A stretch of DNA of 64,000 nucleotides. Source: Dyadobacter linearis. Lineage in GTDB: Bacteria; Bacteroidota; Bacteroidia; Cytophagales; Spirosomataceae. The stretch is taken from positions 310,001 to 374,000 of the forward strand of contig NZ_CAJRAU010000001.1 of the NCBI RefSeq assembly GCF_907165045.1. The letters are read 5' to 3'. Under the pieces are notes generated by a model. The model saw only the letters and a list, made by a program, of their open reading frames with translations. It made no database searches and was not told the DNA's origin. The first letter of the stretch is position 1. Every line of letters starts with the position of its first letter. Of this stretch, positions 8,883 to 20,100 are shown one piece after another. A program made the position numbers and the translations under genes.

Positions 8883-10049
8883 ATGGAAATGAAACCCCGC
8901 CGGTCCACCGCTGCAAACTGGCAGGATCCGACTGTTCCAAGAAAAAGATTTGCTCTGAAAAATTTATGGCTGTTTGCACTTCCCGCAGGTTTCCTGTTTA
9001 CGATCTGGTTTATAGCATTTGGTTGCAACAACCAAGTCAATTCCAGGACTTTACAGGGAATTACATCAATTAGAACTGAAAATAGCCAGCGTTTTTTCCA
9101 ATTAAAGGTAGACACAACCAACTGGCGGCAGCAAGGAAGGGGAAGTGAGCTAAGCACCTTGATTCCCAGCCAAGGAAAACTGATGCACACTTTTTTGATC
9201 CGCATTCCCGGCTTCGACGCGTTTGCGCGCATTCACCCAGAAAGAAAAGATAGTACCACCTTTGAATCCGAATTACCCAACGTTCCCGCCGGAAAATACC
9301 TGGTATATGCCAACATATTAACCTATTCCGGGCTTGTAGAAACCATCACAGATACGCTCGTTATTCCCGGCCAAAAAGCAGCATTAGCTCAGTCAGAGGC
9401 AGTTTTTTGGGAAGATACTTATGTGGTAACCAACCCGATCAGCGCGCCGCGAAAAGCAAAGCCGGGCGAGAATTTTGTGATCTGCGGATTGCCCGGAGTA
9501 AAACTTGCTTTCGAAGATGGTTCTTATGCGATCATGGAGGGGAAACAAAATGAAGCATTGGAAGCTGGAAAAGCTTACGAGCTTAACTTCGAGCTATTCA
9601 ATCCCGACGGAAGTGCCTGCCTGCCAGAACCTTACCTGGGTATATTGGGCCACCTGGCGGTTGTCCGCTCTGATGGTTCGGTGTTTATTCATTTGCGCCC
9701 GGCAGGATCATTTTCAAAAACCCCGGAGCAGATCTTCAAAAATCGGCTGGCTGATACTACGAAACTCGTGAACAGCCCCGTCGCTTTCCGGGATACTGTC
9801 GACAGTTATCTGGCGCGTTTAAAAGCGATGTCAGTCCCGGAGAGGGAGGAATATCTCATGACCGAAATGGGTATGTACGAAACAAATGGTAGCGGAATGA
9901 TGGGGATGGACCATTCAAACCGCATTACTTTCCCCTATTCATTCCCCAAAGCCGGCCAGTACAGGCTTTTCTTACAGGTCAAGCGGAATGACAAAGTACT
10001 CACGGGAATTTTTGATGTCAGCGTAAAAGACTCCGGGCAGACTTTGTAA
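8883..10049 (+). CDS. Membrane-anchored or exported protein of unknown function
   Basis: This 388-residue protein has a basic N-terminus (residues 1-28), one hydrophobic segment (about 29-47, LWLFALPAGFLFTIWFIAFG) and a long extracytoplasmic part rich in beta-strand patterns. The segment LGILGHLAVVRSDGSVFIHL (about residues 250-270), followed later by PYSFPKAGQYRLFLQVKRN, resembles a beta-sandwich domain found in exported proteins of metal and redox loci. A methionine- and His-containing stretch near residues 330-350 (MGMYETNGSGMMGMDHSN) could bind metal, but this is only a guess. A C48 just after the hydrophobic segment (FGCNN) could instead be a lipobox cysteine. It lies 9 bases after the DUF2147 gene and is probably co-transcribed with it. 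Confidence 0.7.
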   Translation: MEMKPRRSTAANWQDPTVPRKRFALKNLWLFALPAGFLFTIWFIAFGCNNQVNSRTLQGITSIRTENSQRFFQLKVDTTNWRQQGRGSELSTLIPSQGKLMHTFLIRIPGFDAFARIHPERKDSTTFESELPNVPAGKYLVYANILTYSGLVETITDTLVIPGQKAALAQSEAVFWEDTYVVTNPISAPRKAKPGENFVICGLPGVKLAFEDGSYAIMEGKQNEALEAGKAYELNFELFNPDGSACLPEPYLGILGHLAVVRSDGSVFIHLRPAGSFSKTPEQIFKNRLADTTKLVNSPVAFRDTVDSYLARLKAMSVPEREEYLMTEMGMYETNGSGMMGMDHSNRITFPYSFPKAGQYRLFLQVKRNDKVLTGIFDVSVKDSGQTL

Positions 10050-10235
10050 GCCCGAACGTTTCCCATTTGCATGTACCGCTGATTGTCTCCCAGGCATTCT
10101 TTGCGCACGGTCACTACTTTTCGTGCGTCAAATCACCTTTTAGATTTAAGCTTTGCCCTACCTTCACTTGAATCCGATACCCAGGTTTAGGATCAGGTAT
10201 TTATAGTAGTTACTCCGTGTTAACCCTTCTGAAAT

Positions 10236-10796
10236 ATGTTCGTGTATATTAAAAATATGGTGAGTCTGAGGTGTAAGCTGATGGTCAGGGACGAGTTACA
10301 TAAACTCGGACTGGAATTTGTCAGGATAGACCTTTGCGTTGTTAAATTAATGCAGGATATCACTACCGCGGAACGTCAGCTTTTGAGGGAAAATTTGAGT
10401 AAGTCCGGACTGGAATTAATTGAAGATAAAAGGAGCATCCTGATCGAAAAGATCAAGACGGTTATAGTGGAAATGGTGCACAATGATGAAGATCCGCCGA
10501 AGACGAATTATTCTGATTATATCAGCCAAAAACTAGGCTACGATTACACCTATTTGTCAAATATATTCACCGAAGAAACCGGGATCAGTATCCGCCAATT
10601 TATTATCAACCACCGAATAGAACTTGTAAAAGAGCTGCTGGCATATAAGGAATTGAACCTCACCGAAATTTCGCACAAACTACATTACAGCAGCGTTTCC
10701 CATTTGTCAAATCAATTTAAAAAAGTAACTGGTATTTCGCCTTCATCTTATACCCGTCAAAGCCAGACCAGGACCCAGAACCTGGAAAATATGTAA
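10236..10796 (+). CDS. AraC-family regulator with short metal-domain-like N-terminus
   Basis: The C-terminal half of this 186-residue protein (about 85-180) is an AraC-type double helix-turn-helix: ISQKLGYDYTYLSNIFTEET for the first and LTEISHKLHYSSVSHLSNQF for the second, ending with the usual KKVTGISPSSY. The N-terminal 75 residues look like a small ferredoxin-like or HMA-related fold. Related Bacteroidota proteins, as I recall them, begin IKNMVCxRC with a CxxC pair; here the stretch is IKNMVSLRC, so the first cysteine is serine. The target is unknown. The gene stands alone, 186 bases after the previous gene and 108 before the histidine kinase. Confidence 0.85.
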   Translation: MFVYIKNMVSLRCKLMVRDELHKLGLEFVRIDLCVVKLMQDITTAERQLLRENLSKSGLELIEDKRSILIEKIKTVIVEMVHNDEDPPKTNYSDYISQKLGYDYTYLSNIFTEETGISIRQFIINHRIELVKELLAYKELNLTEISHKLHYSSVSHLSNQFKKVTGISPSSYTRQSQTRTQNLENM

Positions 10797-10904
10797 ACTT
10801 CTTCCAAAAGAGACGCAACAGTTGGTCAATACCTTGCACCGTTGCGCTCCCGATAAATTAGGTTATATTACAAAATATTAATCGCAGAGAATTGCGCAAA
10901 TTTC

Positions 10905-12090
10905 ATGGAAAATTCGGCGCTACTAAAAGCGATCATTGATAACGCAATTGATGGTATCATCACCATTGATGACAGCGGGACAATCGAAACTATTAATCCC
11001 TCCGGCTGCGCACTATTTGAATATGAACCCGGCGAAGTGATCGGGCAGAATATTTCCATGCTGATGCCCACGCCCTTTCAAACACTGCAAGACGAATCTC
11101 TCAATCATTTTCACGGTACAATAACAAATGATATAACCGGAACCGACAGGGAAGCTGTCGGCGTCAGAAAATCGGGCGATATTTTTCCTTTTCGACTGGG
11201 ATTCAGCGAAGTGCAGCTTCTTGGTCGTAAGATCCACATCGGCTTTATACACGATCTGAGCCGCGAGAAACAGGCGGAAGAAAGATTAAAAGAACATTTG
11301 CTGCACCTCGAAGAACAGGTTGAAAAGCGGACGAAACTGCTGAAAGAAACCGTGAGCGCGCTGGAATATGCAAAAGAAAAAGTAAGTAAGTCGCTTGAAA
11401 AGGAAACCGAACTCGGACAGCTTAAAAGCCGGTTTGTTTCCATGGCGTCGCACGAATTTCGTACCCCACTAAGCTCCATTCAGCTCTCTGCAATACTGAT
11501 TGAAAAATATGCCGGTGAATGTATTCATCCCGGCATTATCAAACACATTGATAAAATAAAGGTTTCGGTAAGCAACCTGACTGGAATTTTAAATGATTTT
11601 CTTTCGCTCGACAGATTGGAAACAGGCGAATTTAAAACAGCACCTACCCGATTCGACATCGTCCGTTTTTCGGAAGAAGTTACCGAAGAAATGCAGCTGA
11701 TCGCTAAACAAAACCAGCAGATTATTTACCAGCACACAGGAACTTCCAGTATGGTATCGCTGGACCAGGCAATTCTGAAAAACGCAATTGTCAATCTGGT
11801 CAGTAATGCCATTAAATATTCGGGTGAAAATACCTTTATTGAATTTAATACCGAAATAACACCTTCCCTGTTAAGTGTTACGATTAAAGATAACGGCATT
11901 GGAATTCCCGAACACGATCAGAAACATCTGTTTGAAGCCTTTTTCAGAGCGCACAATACCGGAACCATTCCCGGGACCGGCCTGGGATTACACATTGTGA
12001 CGCGTTATGCGAAATTGATGGAAGGGCACCTGGAATTCACCAGTAAGGTCAATCAGGGCGCCAGTTTCACACTTTCTTTTCCCCAAAAGC

Positions 12091-12098
<8 letters not shown>
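10905..12098 (+). CDS. Soluble PAS-domain sensor histidine kinase
   Basis: This 397-residue cytoplasmic kinase has no membrane span. A PAS domain fills about residues 5-120 (IIDNAIDGIITIDDSGTIET and GHxxSxxMP-like GQNISMLMP), followed by a coiled coil (about 125-170). The HisKA region has the phospho-acceptor H183 in MASHEFRTPLSS, and the HATPase domain (about 285-395) shows the N box (NAIVNLVSNAIKYS), G1 (DNGIGIPE) and G2 (GTGLGLHIV). It overlaps the following response-regulator gene by eight bases, so the two form a cognate pair. The ligand of the PAS domain (haem, flavin or other) cannot be told. Confidence 0.93.
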
Positions 12099-13146
<1,048 letters not shown>

Positions 13147-13236
13147 CCAGCGTCACATTTATCCATGATCTCCATTAAAGACTGTGCAACATAACCCGGC
13201 TACATTCGCATCAAGTTGAATAGAACCGGTTTTTTT

Positions 13237-13647
13237 ATGAAAGTTGTCGCATACAGCATCAAAGCATTCGAAAAAGAACCACTGGCAAAAGCCAATCAGA
13301 AAAAGCACAATATCACACTGATATCCAATTCGTTAAGCGAAACCACCTGCCACTATGCCAGGGGTAAGAACGCTGTAATTGTCAGCACTTGCGACGACGT
13401 TTCGGCAGCCGTGGTCGACAAACTCGCCGATCTGGGCATCAGTTTCATCGCGACAAGATCCTTCTCCACGGACCATATAGACAAGGACGCTATTGCCCTG
13501 AGCGGAATCAGGCTGGCAAATGTGGCGGCCGGCTCACTGCCCGACGTCAATGAAAACGCGATTCCGCTGACCGAACTGGCGTTGCAGCATATTGCAGCAC
13601 AAACCATCAAAAACCTTGATCTCTATGCTTTGGCACACTTATGCTAA
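13237..13647 (+). pseudogene. N-terminal fragment of a D-lactate / 2-hydroxyacid dehydrogenase
   Basis: The 136-residue product matches the first part of the D-lactate dehydrogenase family (MKVVAYSIKAFEKEPLAKAN, then GISFIATRSFSTDHIDKDA), which normally runs about 330 residues. The Rossmann NAD-binding domain (GxGxxG) and the catalytic Arg/Glu/His that follow are absent, and no in-frame or shifted remainder is present before the DUF2256 gene. The last 40 residues (VNENAIPLTELALQHIAAQT) no longer match the family closely. It is therefore either a decaying remnant or a stand-alone domain put to new use. The start at 13237 matches the family N-terminus; an upstream TTG at 13216 is less likely. 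Confidence 0.7.
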
Positions 13648-13710
13648 TTGCAGGATATCCGACTGCCAACCAGCCGATTTGCCGGCTTTTCAGGCATTGG
13701 GCAACCAAAA

Positions 13711-13860
13711 ATGAAAAAGGAGCATTTGCCCGAAAAAGTGTGTATCGTTTGCGGCAGGCCATTTACGTGGCGTAAAAAGTGGGAGAAGGTTTGGGACGAG
13801 GTGAAATATTGCAGCGACAAATGCAGGGGCAACAAAAACAAAATACATGCAGGCAGTTAA
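13711..13860 (+). CDS. DUF2256 zinc-ribbon-like protein
   Basis: This 49-residue protein has four cysteines in two CxxC-type pairs (CIVCGRPF and YCSDKC), with the conserved [12 protein letters not shown] between them. That is the DUF2256 family, a small putative zinc-binding protein commonly encoded beside photolyase/cryptochrome genes. The ATG at 13711 gives the family start [11 protein letters not shown]. It overlaps the photolyase gene by 14 bases, so the two are translationally linked. Its biochemical role is unknown. Confidence 0.88.
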   Translation: MKKEHLPEKVCIVCGRPFTWRKKWEKVWDEVKYCSDKCRGNKNKIHAGS

Positions 13861-15328
13861 TATCATATTTCCGCATCAATTGTTTGAAAAAAGCCCGGTT
13901 GCAGAAAATGGATTCCCCGTTTATCTGGTGGAGGAAACACTTTATTTCAATCAGTTTGCATTCCATAAACAGAAAATAGCTTTTCACCGCGCGACGATGA
14001 AATGGTACGCTGATTTTCTGAAATCTAAAAATATTGAAGTGTTTTATGTGGAATCAAAAAGTCCGCTTTCTGATGTAAGGAAACTGGTTGCTGAACTGCA
14101 TTCAAAAAAGATTAAAACCATCCATTACATTGATCCGACTGATAATTGGCTTGGCCAAAGATTAGCATCGGCCGCTGCAAAAGCGAACATCGAAATCGTC
14201 GAATATCCAAGTCCCCTTTTTCTGAATAGTAAGGAAGAATTAAAAGTGTTTTTTCAGGATAAAAAGAAGAAATTTTTCCAGACTGAATTTTACATTCAGG
14301 AACGTAAAAAGAGAAAGATATTACTGGATAAAAACGATGATCCGATCGGTGGCGCTTGGAGTTATGATACCGAAAACCGAAAAAAGTATCCCCGCAAAAA
14401 GGAACCGCCGCACGTGCAATATCCCGACACGAATGCGCATTACGAAGAAGCAAAAACCTACGTTCAAACGCATTTCAAAGATAACCTCGGCCAGCTGACC
14501 AAACACCCGCTTTACCCAGGTGATCACGAATCGGCGAAAAAGTGGCTTTCTGATTTCCTGAGAGATCGTTTTCAGGAATTCGGTCCTTACGAAGATGCGA
14601 TCGTGAAAGAGGAAAGCATTTTACATCATGGTATGCTCACGCCCATGCTGAATGTGGGGCTGATTACGCCAGATGAAATCATTGAAACAGTAGTGAAATA
14701 CGCCGAAACGCATCATATCCCGCTGAATTCAACCGAAGGATTTATCCGTCAGATCATAGGCTGGCGCGAATTCATGCGTGGTTTTTATGAATGCAAAGGC
14801 TCCATTGCGCGCACCAAAAATTACTGGAATTTTACACGAAAAATACCGAAATCATTTTACGACGGAACCACCGGCATTACGCCTATTGACCACACGATTA
14901 AAAAAGTACTCGAACGCGGCTATTGTCACCACATCGAGCGATTGATGGTGCTGGGGAATTTCATGCTATTGTGTGAATTTGATCCAGACGATGTGTATCA
15001 ATGGTTTATGGAATTGTTTATTGATGCCTACGATTGGGTAATGGTCCCGAATGTATATGCGATGAGCCAGTTTGCCGACGGCGGGCTTATGGCGACCAAG
15101 CCTTACATTGCCGGAAGTAATTATATCATGAAAATGAGTAATTACGATAAAGGGCCGTGGCAGGATATTTGGAATGCATTGTTCTGGCGATTTATGCACG
15201 TGCACCGAAGCTTTTTCCAGCAAAATCCGAGAATAGGAATGTTGCTTGGTAACTTCGATAAAATGGAAACTGAAAAGCAAAAAGCGTTATTAAATACCGC
15301 ACATCAATTTCTGAAATCACTAGACTGA
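13847..15328 (+). CDS. Cryptochrome/photolyase-family protein (PhrB/CryB type)
   Basis: This 493-residue protein belongs to the deoxyribodipyrimidine photolyase-related group (PF04244 type), whose studied members are (6-4) photolyases that bind FAD, a lumazine and usually a [4Fe-4S] cluster. The N-terminal Rossmann-like domain (about 1-130) and the helical FAD domain are both present; hallmarks are [15 protein letters not shown], the run [15 protein letters not shown] and [13 protein letters not shown]. The first cluster cysteine is kept (C360 in RGYCHH), but the loop between KMSNY and LFWRF that should carry the other three is short and has no cysteine. The protein has only three cysteines in total. 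Repair of UV damage in DNA is likely, but without the cluster. Confidence 0.92.
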   Translation: MQAVNIIFPHQLFEKSPVAENGFPVYLVEETLYFNQFAFHKQKIAFHRATMKWYADFLKSKNIEVFYVESKSPLSDVRKLVAELHSKKIKTIHYIDPTDNWLGQRLASAAAKANIEIVEYPSPLFLNSKEELKVFFQDKKKKFFQTEFYIQERKKRKILLDKNDDPIGGAWSYDTENRKKYPRKKEPPHVQYPDTNAHYEEAKTYVQTHFKDNLGQLTKHPLYPGDHESAKKWLSDFLRDRFQEFGPYEDAIVKEESILHHGMLTPMLNVGLITPDEIIETVVKYAETHHIPLNSTEGFIRQIIGWREFMRGFYECKGSIARTKNYWNFTRKIPKSFYDGTTGITPIDHTIKKVLERGYCHHIERLMVLGNFMLLCEFDPDDVYQWFMELFIDAYDWVMVPNVYAMSQFADGGLMATKPYIAGSNYIMKMSNYDKGPWQDIWNALFWRFMHVHRSFFQQNPRIGMLLGNFDKMETEKQKALLNTAHQFLKSLD

Positions 15329-15338
15329 TTTTCCTATT

Positions 15339-15695
15339 ATGAAAACACTTTTTGTATTACTATTCATGACCATGTCCATAGCCGACGAACCGCGGAAAGT
15401 GTTGCTATTTTACAAGGCAAATGGCGCACAGCAATTAAAATCCCAGTTGTCAATATTTGAGGCAGCCAAAAAAGGAATGCAGGAGCGCGATATCAATGTC
15501 GAAAGCATCCCATTTTCTACCCAAAATGCAGATCAGTGGAAGAAATGGAAAGTTGATACCAACGAGGCATTTACCTTCATTTTGGTCGGCCGGGACGGGG
15601 GCGAAAAGCATCGGTCAGACGAAGCTGTACCCACTGAAAAGCTCTTCGGCCTCATCGACGCGATGCCGATGCGGAAACGGGAGATCAATAACTGA
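15339..15695 (+). CDS. DUF4174-family protein
   Basis: This 118-residue protein has a short signal-like start (MKTLFVLLFMTMSIADEP) and a single DUF4174 domain with a thioredoxin-like pattern (VLLFYKANGAQQLKSQL, then LVGRDGGEKHRSD and the closing DAMPMRKREI). No CxxC redox pair is present. The role is unknown. It starts 10 bases after the photolyase stop, suggesting one operon with DUF2256 and the photolyase. Its last 11 bases overlap the convergent Wzi-type gene. Confidence 0.85.
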   Translation: MKTLFVLLFMTMSIADEPRKVLLFYKANGAQQLKSQLSIFEAAKKGMQERDINVESIPFSTQNADQWKKWKVDTNEAFTFILVGRDGGEKHRSDEAVPTEKLFGLIDAMPMRKREINN

Positions 15696-17175
15696 ACAGC
15701 CGCGCAATGGAAATTCCTGCGCCGTAATTGCGGGGATATAAGTCGCCCAGATCCGTCGCCAGCATCACTTTCAGCACCGTATTTTTCACAAAGCCGGGTT
15801 GCGTCTGCAAGCTCAGCAATGCCGAAAACTGGGCCGGACTTCCTTCAAACGGCGAATCGTAAACGCCGAAATTCCGTGAATAGGAGAATTTCCCAAGCCA
15901 GCTCACTTGCCGCAGTAAAGTACCCTCCACGCCCACATGCATGACTGCCACCCGGTTGTTGCTGGTGAAAAAATTGGCATAATTCGGCCAGTTCCAGCGC
16001 GTGTCCGAAGTGGGTGTGATAAACGGCGTACCTATGGTCCTGTCGAAATAGGACCAGCCGTCACGCACCTGCCCGTTATTGAAATAATCGTCCTTACCGC
16101 GCTTCCAGCCAGGCAGATTATCGTCCGCTTCCGGCCCGCCCTGACTTTTGGTGTGAAGATATTCCAGCAAAAGGGTATTGATCTCAAAATTGGATCTCCC
16201 TGCTTTTTTTCGCTTGAAACGCACTCCATTGAGCCCGTCGGCAATATTGTTCAGCCAGAAAAGTGAACCGTCCTCGTAAATATGCTGGCGATAAATGAGT
16301 ATTTGGACCGGCTCCGTTTCAATTTCCATCGCCAGATCAATGCTGCCCAGGTGGTTACCTACCCGGTTCGTCTCGTCAAAATGACTGGCATTTTCGGCCC
16401 CGCGCGTCCCGAAAATCACATTGAGATAATTCTTGAAACCCTTGGGCATTTCCCCGTCGATCGTATTGAAATCCGACTTCCCGCTCCATTGCACCTGGTG
16501 ATTGAAGCCCCCGTATAATTTCAGTTTCGAATGCGGCTTTCCGATCCTTCCGTAGAGTGACTTTTGGTGCAAACGGAGGCCGGGCGTGACCGGCCGTTCC
16601 CGCTCAAACCAGCCGTCTGAATAAAATCCCTGAAACGAAATCCAGCCTTGGGTGAAAGGTACCGGCACAAACCCGATGGTACCCAGCTGCACTTTCGGGA
16701 TCGGCAATGCATTGGTGGACCAGGCGTAGGAACCCGTTCCGAGCGTGGAATCGGCCAGCCCGACCCACTGTTTTTTTCTCCCCGCAAACAATTCCCAGTT
16801 CTTATATCGCAGGGTTGCGTGCCCCTGGGGCAGTAGTATTTTGTTTTGGTTTGAAATAAAAGCCGTCGCCTCCGCGCCTACTCCCACCCGCCAGTGTCCC
16901 GACGTCGAACCCAATGGTTTGAAATAACTTACTTCTCCACTTATTACCGCCGCCGGGCCCGTTTTCGGTATTGTCCCAAACTGGTTGGATTGTATCCAGA
17001 ACGGCGTGCGACCCGAGCTTCCCATATACCCCGCCACGGAAACGGAAGCACCAGACGAATCCGCATAAGTGACGTTTTCGGTGGTATTTTGCGCATATCC
17101 AATTCCCGAAACCAGCAGAAAAATGCAGCTGGTCCGGGCGAAACGGATAGCTCGTTTAGTTGTTAAAATCATCAT
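15685..17175 (-). CDS. Wzi-type capsule-assembly outer-membrane protein
   Basis: This 496-residue protein has a signal peptide (about 1-28, ending GIGYAQ) and the pattern of an 18-strand Wzi-like barrel: GYMGSSGRTPFWIQSNQFG near the start, WELFAGRKKQWVGLADS, and LLLEYLHTKSQGG further on. In Gram-negative bacteria Wzi attaches capsule to the surface; many Bacteroidota carry it without a capsule locus. Here the ATG overlaps the stop codon of the RND pump gene by four bases (ATGA), so it is translated as the last gene of the efflux operon. No polysaccharide gene is nearby. Confidence 0.85.
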   Translation of the reverse strand: MMILTTKRAIRFARTSCIFLLVSGIGYAQNTTENVTYADSSGASVSVAGYMGSSGRTPFWIQSNQFGTIPKTGPAAVISGEVSYFKPLGSTSGHWRVGVGAEATAFISNQNKILLPQGHATLRYKNWELFAGRKKQWVGLADSTLGTGSYAWSTNALPIPKVQLGTIGFVPVPFTQGWISFQGFYSDGWFERERPVTPGLRLHQKSLYGRIGKPHSKLKLYGGFNHQVQWSGKSDFNTIDGEMPKGFKNYLNVIFGTRGAENASHFDETNRVGNHLGSIDLAMEIETEPVQILIYRQHIYEDGSLFWLNNIADGLNGVRFKRKKAGRSNFEINTLLLEYLHTKSQGGPEADDNLPGWKRGKDDYFNNGQVRDGWSYFDRTIGTPFITPTSDTRWNWPNYANFFTSNNRVAVMHVGVEGTLLRQVSWLGKFSYSRNFGVYDSPFEGSPAQFSALLSLQTQPGFVKNTVLKVMLATDLGDLYPRNYGAGISIARLFSY

Positions 17176-20100
17176 GATTGATCCGCCAGCGCACGATCAT
17201 TTTTGCGGTACGCCCAGTAGAAAATCTGGGGCAACACGGTGAATGACAAGAACATACATATCAACAATCCACCTACGATCATAATAGCAAGCGGCTTCTG
17301 GATCTCGGAGCCCATTCCATTTGAAAGTGCGGCGGGCAATAACCCGAGCGAGCCCATTAATGCGATCATAATCACCGGGCGGATCCGGCCGTAGATACCG
17401 TCGGAAATAGCCTGTTTAAGTGGCAGTTTGTGCAAAAGGTTATCTTTCATCACGTGCACCAGAATAATTCCGTCGATCGTACAAACTCCGAACAGAATAA
17501 TAAACCCGATTCCCGCCGAAATGCCGAAGATCGTATTGGTTACCCAAAGCGAGATAAAGCCGCCGATGAATGCAAACGGAATGGTAATGAGCGAAATCAG
17601 CGTGTCTTTTACATTTCCGAAATTCATGTATAGTAAAAAGACGATCATCACCACAGCCGCCGGGATGATCAGCGTCAGCTGCCGGGTAGCGCGTTCCTTG
17701 CTTTCAAACTCGCCCGCCCATTCCACTTTCGTGTTCTTCGGAAACTTCACATTGTCTTTCACCACTTTCTGCCCCTCCGCAATGGTACTCCCCAAATCCC
17801 TTCCTTCAATACTAAAACCCACTCCGATATAGCGGCTGCTGCCTTCGCGGTAAATAAATGCGGGGCCGGTACGCGTGCCTATCGTGGCAATTTCTTTCAA
17901 AGGTACCTGGTGATCGTCGAGCGACGGGATCAGGATATTGCCGATCTCTTCCTCGGTATTCCGGTATTTTTCCTGGTACCGGATCGTGATATCAAACATC
18001 CGGTCATTTTCGTAAAATACAGAAGCCGCTTTGCCGCCGATTGTCATTTCAATCACCGCCTGCGCGTCGGCCATCGCTACCCCGTGCCGCGCCATGCGGC
18101 CTTCGTCGAGCTTGATATTCAGTTCGGGCAGACCGATATTCCTGTACACCAGAATGTCGGTAATACCTTCCACATTTTTCAGATTCGCAGCAACGTCGTC
18201 TGCCTGCGCTTCCATTTCCACGAGGTTATCTCCAAAAATTTTGACGACCAGCGAGCTTTTCACGCCCGCCACATATTCCTCCACATTGTCCTGAATAGGC
18301 TGACTGAATCCGAAGTTGATACCTGGAAATGAGGCCAATACATTTTTCATTTCGGCGAGCAGCTCTTCTTTCGTGATATTCCTTTTCCACTGCTTTTCAG
18401 GTTTCAGCTGCAAGTGGAATTCGTTGTTGAAAAAGCCCGTGGGATCGGTACCGTCGTTGGGGCGGCCCGTCTGGCTCATTACAAAACTCACCTCGTCGAA
18501 GGAACGTAAAGTATCCCGCAGCGCATTGCTCGTTTTGACCGATTGTTCGAGGTTAATGCTGTTTGGCAAAGTCGCGCGGACGTAAATAGCGCCTTCGTTG
18601 AGTTTCGGAATGAACTCGGTCCCGTAGTTCATAAATTTGCCCACACAAACCGCAAACAAAACAACAAACGAGACGAGTACCAGCCGCTTATGCCGCTCAC
18701 TCCATTCGTAAAGCTTGAAGATATTGTTCCGGAAAAAATTGACAACCGGGTTATTGATCTCGCGTACATTGTTCTTTAACAACACCTTACACATTGCAGG
18801 AACGAATGTCAGACTTAATATCAGCGACCCTACCAGCGCATAACCCAGCGTAAATGCCAGCGGCGCAAACATTTTACCCTCCACTTTCTGGAATGAAAAA
18901 ATCGGGAGTAACGCGACGATCAGGATGATCTGCGCAAAGAAAATATGCGGCGCCACGTGCTTCACGCTCCGCTTCATCAGGCCCAGCTTCGACATTTTAT
19001 TAAACCGGTCGACGCCCATTTTCAGCGACGTTCGTTCCAGGTCGACATATATTTTCTCCACGATCACCATCGTACCTTCCAGCAGCAGCCCAAAATCGAT
19101 CGCCCCCAGCGAGATCAGGTTCGCAGGCAGACCCTGAATGCGCAGCATCGTGATCGCAAACAAAAAGGATAGCGGGATCACCAAAGCCACCGTGACCGTG
19201 GTGCGCCAGTTGAACAAAAAGACAAACACGATCAGCGAAACAAGCACGATCCCCTCGGCCAGATTGTGCGTGACCGTATTCACAGTCGCGTCGACCAGTT
19301 CCGTACGGTCGATCACAGGGACGATTTTCACGTCGGCCGGAAGAATGCGGTTATTCAGATCGTCGATGGTACCTTCGAGGCGGGCGATCACTTCACTCGG
19401 ATTTTCACCCCGAAGCATTACCACAATCCCCTCCACCAGGTCCTTATCCTCATCCAGGCCAACCTGCCCAAGTCGCGGCTTGGCGGTAATTTCCACGTCG
19501 GCCACCTGTTTTACCAGCACCGGCGTATTGCCTTTGACCTGGATCAGGATGTTTTCAATGTCCTTCACACTTTCCAGCAAACCCATTCCACGCACTACAT
19601 AAGCCTGGTCGCCCTTCTGGATCACGTCGCCGCCGACGTTGATATTGCTTTTTCCAACAGCTTCAAAAACGTCCAGCGGCGTGAGGTTATATTGCGCCAA
19701 AAGCGCCGGATTCACGCGCACTTCGTAAATTTTCTCCTCCCCGCCGAAGCTCGCCACGGTCGCCACGCCCGGTACTGCTACCAGCTCACGCTCGATCACC
19801 CACTCCTGCAACGCAGTCAGCTCCTTTACAGGCCGCTCACTTTTAAGCACATAGCGAAAGATTTCGCCTGTGGCACCATAAGGCGGCTCTATTTCTGCGT
19901 CCGCGCCATTTGGCATTTCGATGTTGCGAAGGCGCGTGGACGCATATTGCTGGGCGTAAAAATCTTCTACCCCATCCTCAAAAAGCACCGTCACCACCGA
20001 TAGCCCGAAGAGCGATATGGAACGCACCTGCGACTTTTTCGGAATCGTGTTCATTTCCTTCATCACAGGCAGTGTAATGAACTTTTCGATCTCCTCGGCG

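Noticed and set aside
10032..10046. CGGGC/GCCCG hairpin at the end of the 8883 gene as a terminator
   Set aside because: The stem is five bases and no T-tract follows.
18925..20003. Plus-strand ORFs up to 245 codons inside the RND pump gene
   Set aside because: They lie antisense to a conserved pump gene, are His/Arg/Ser-rich and show no family likeness.
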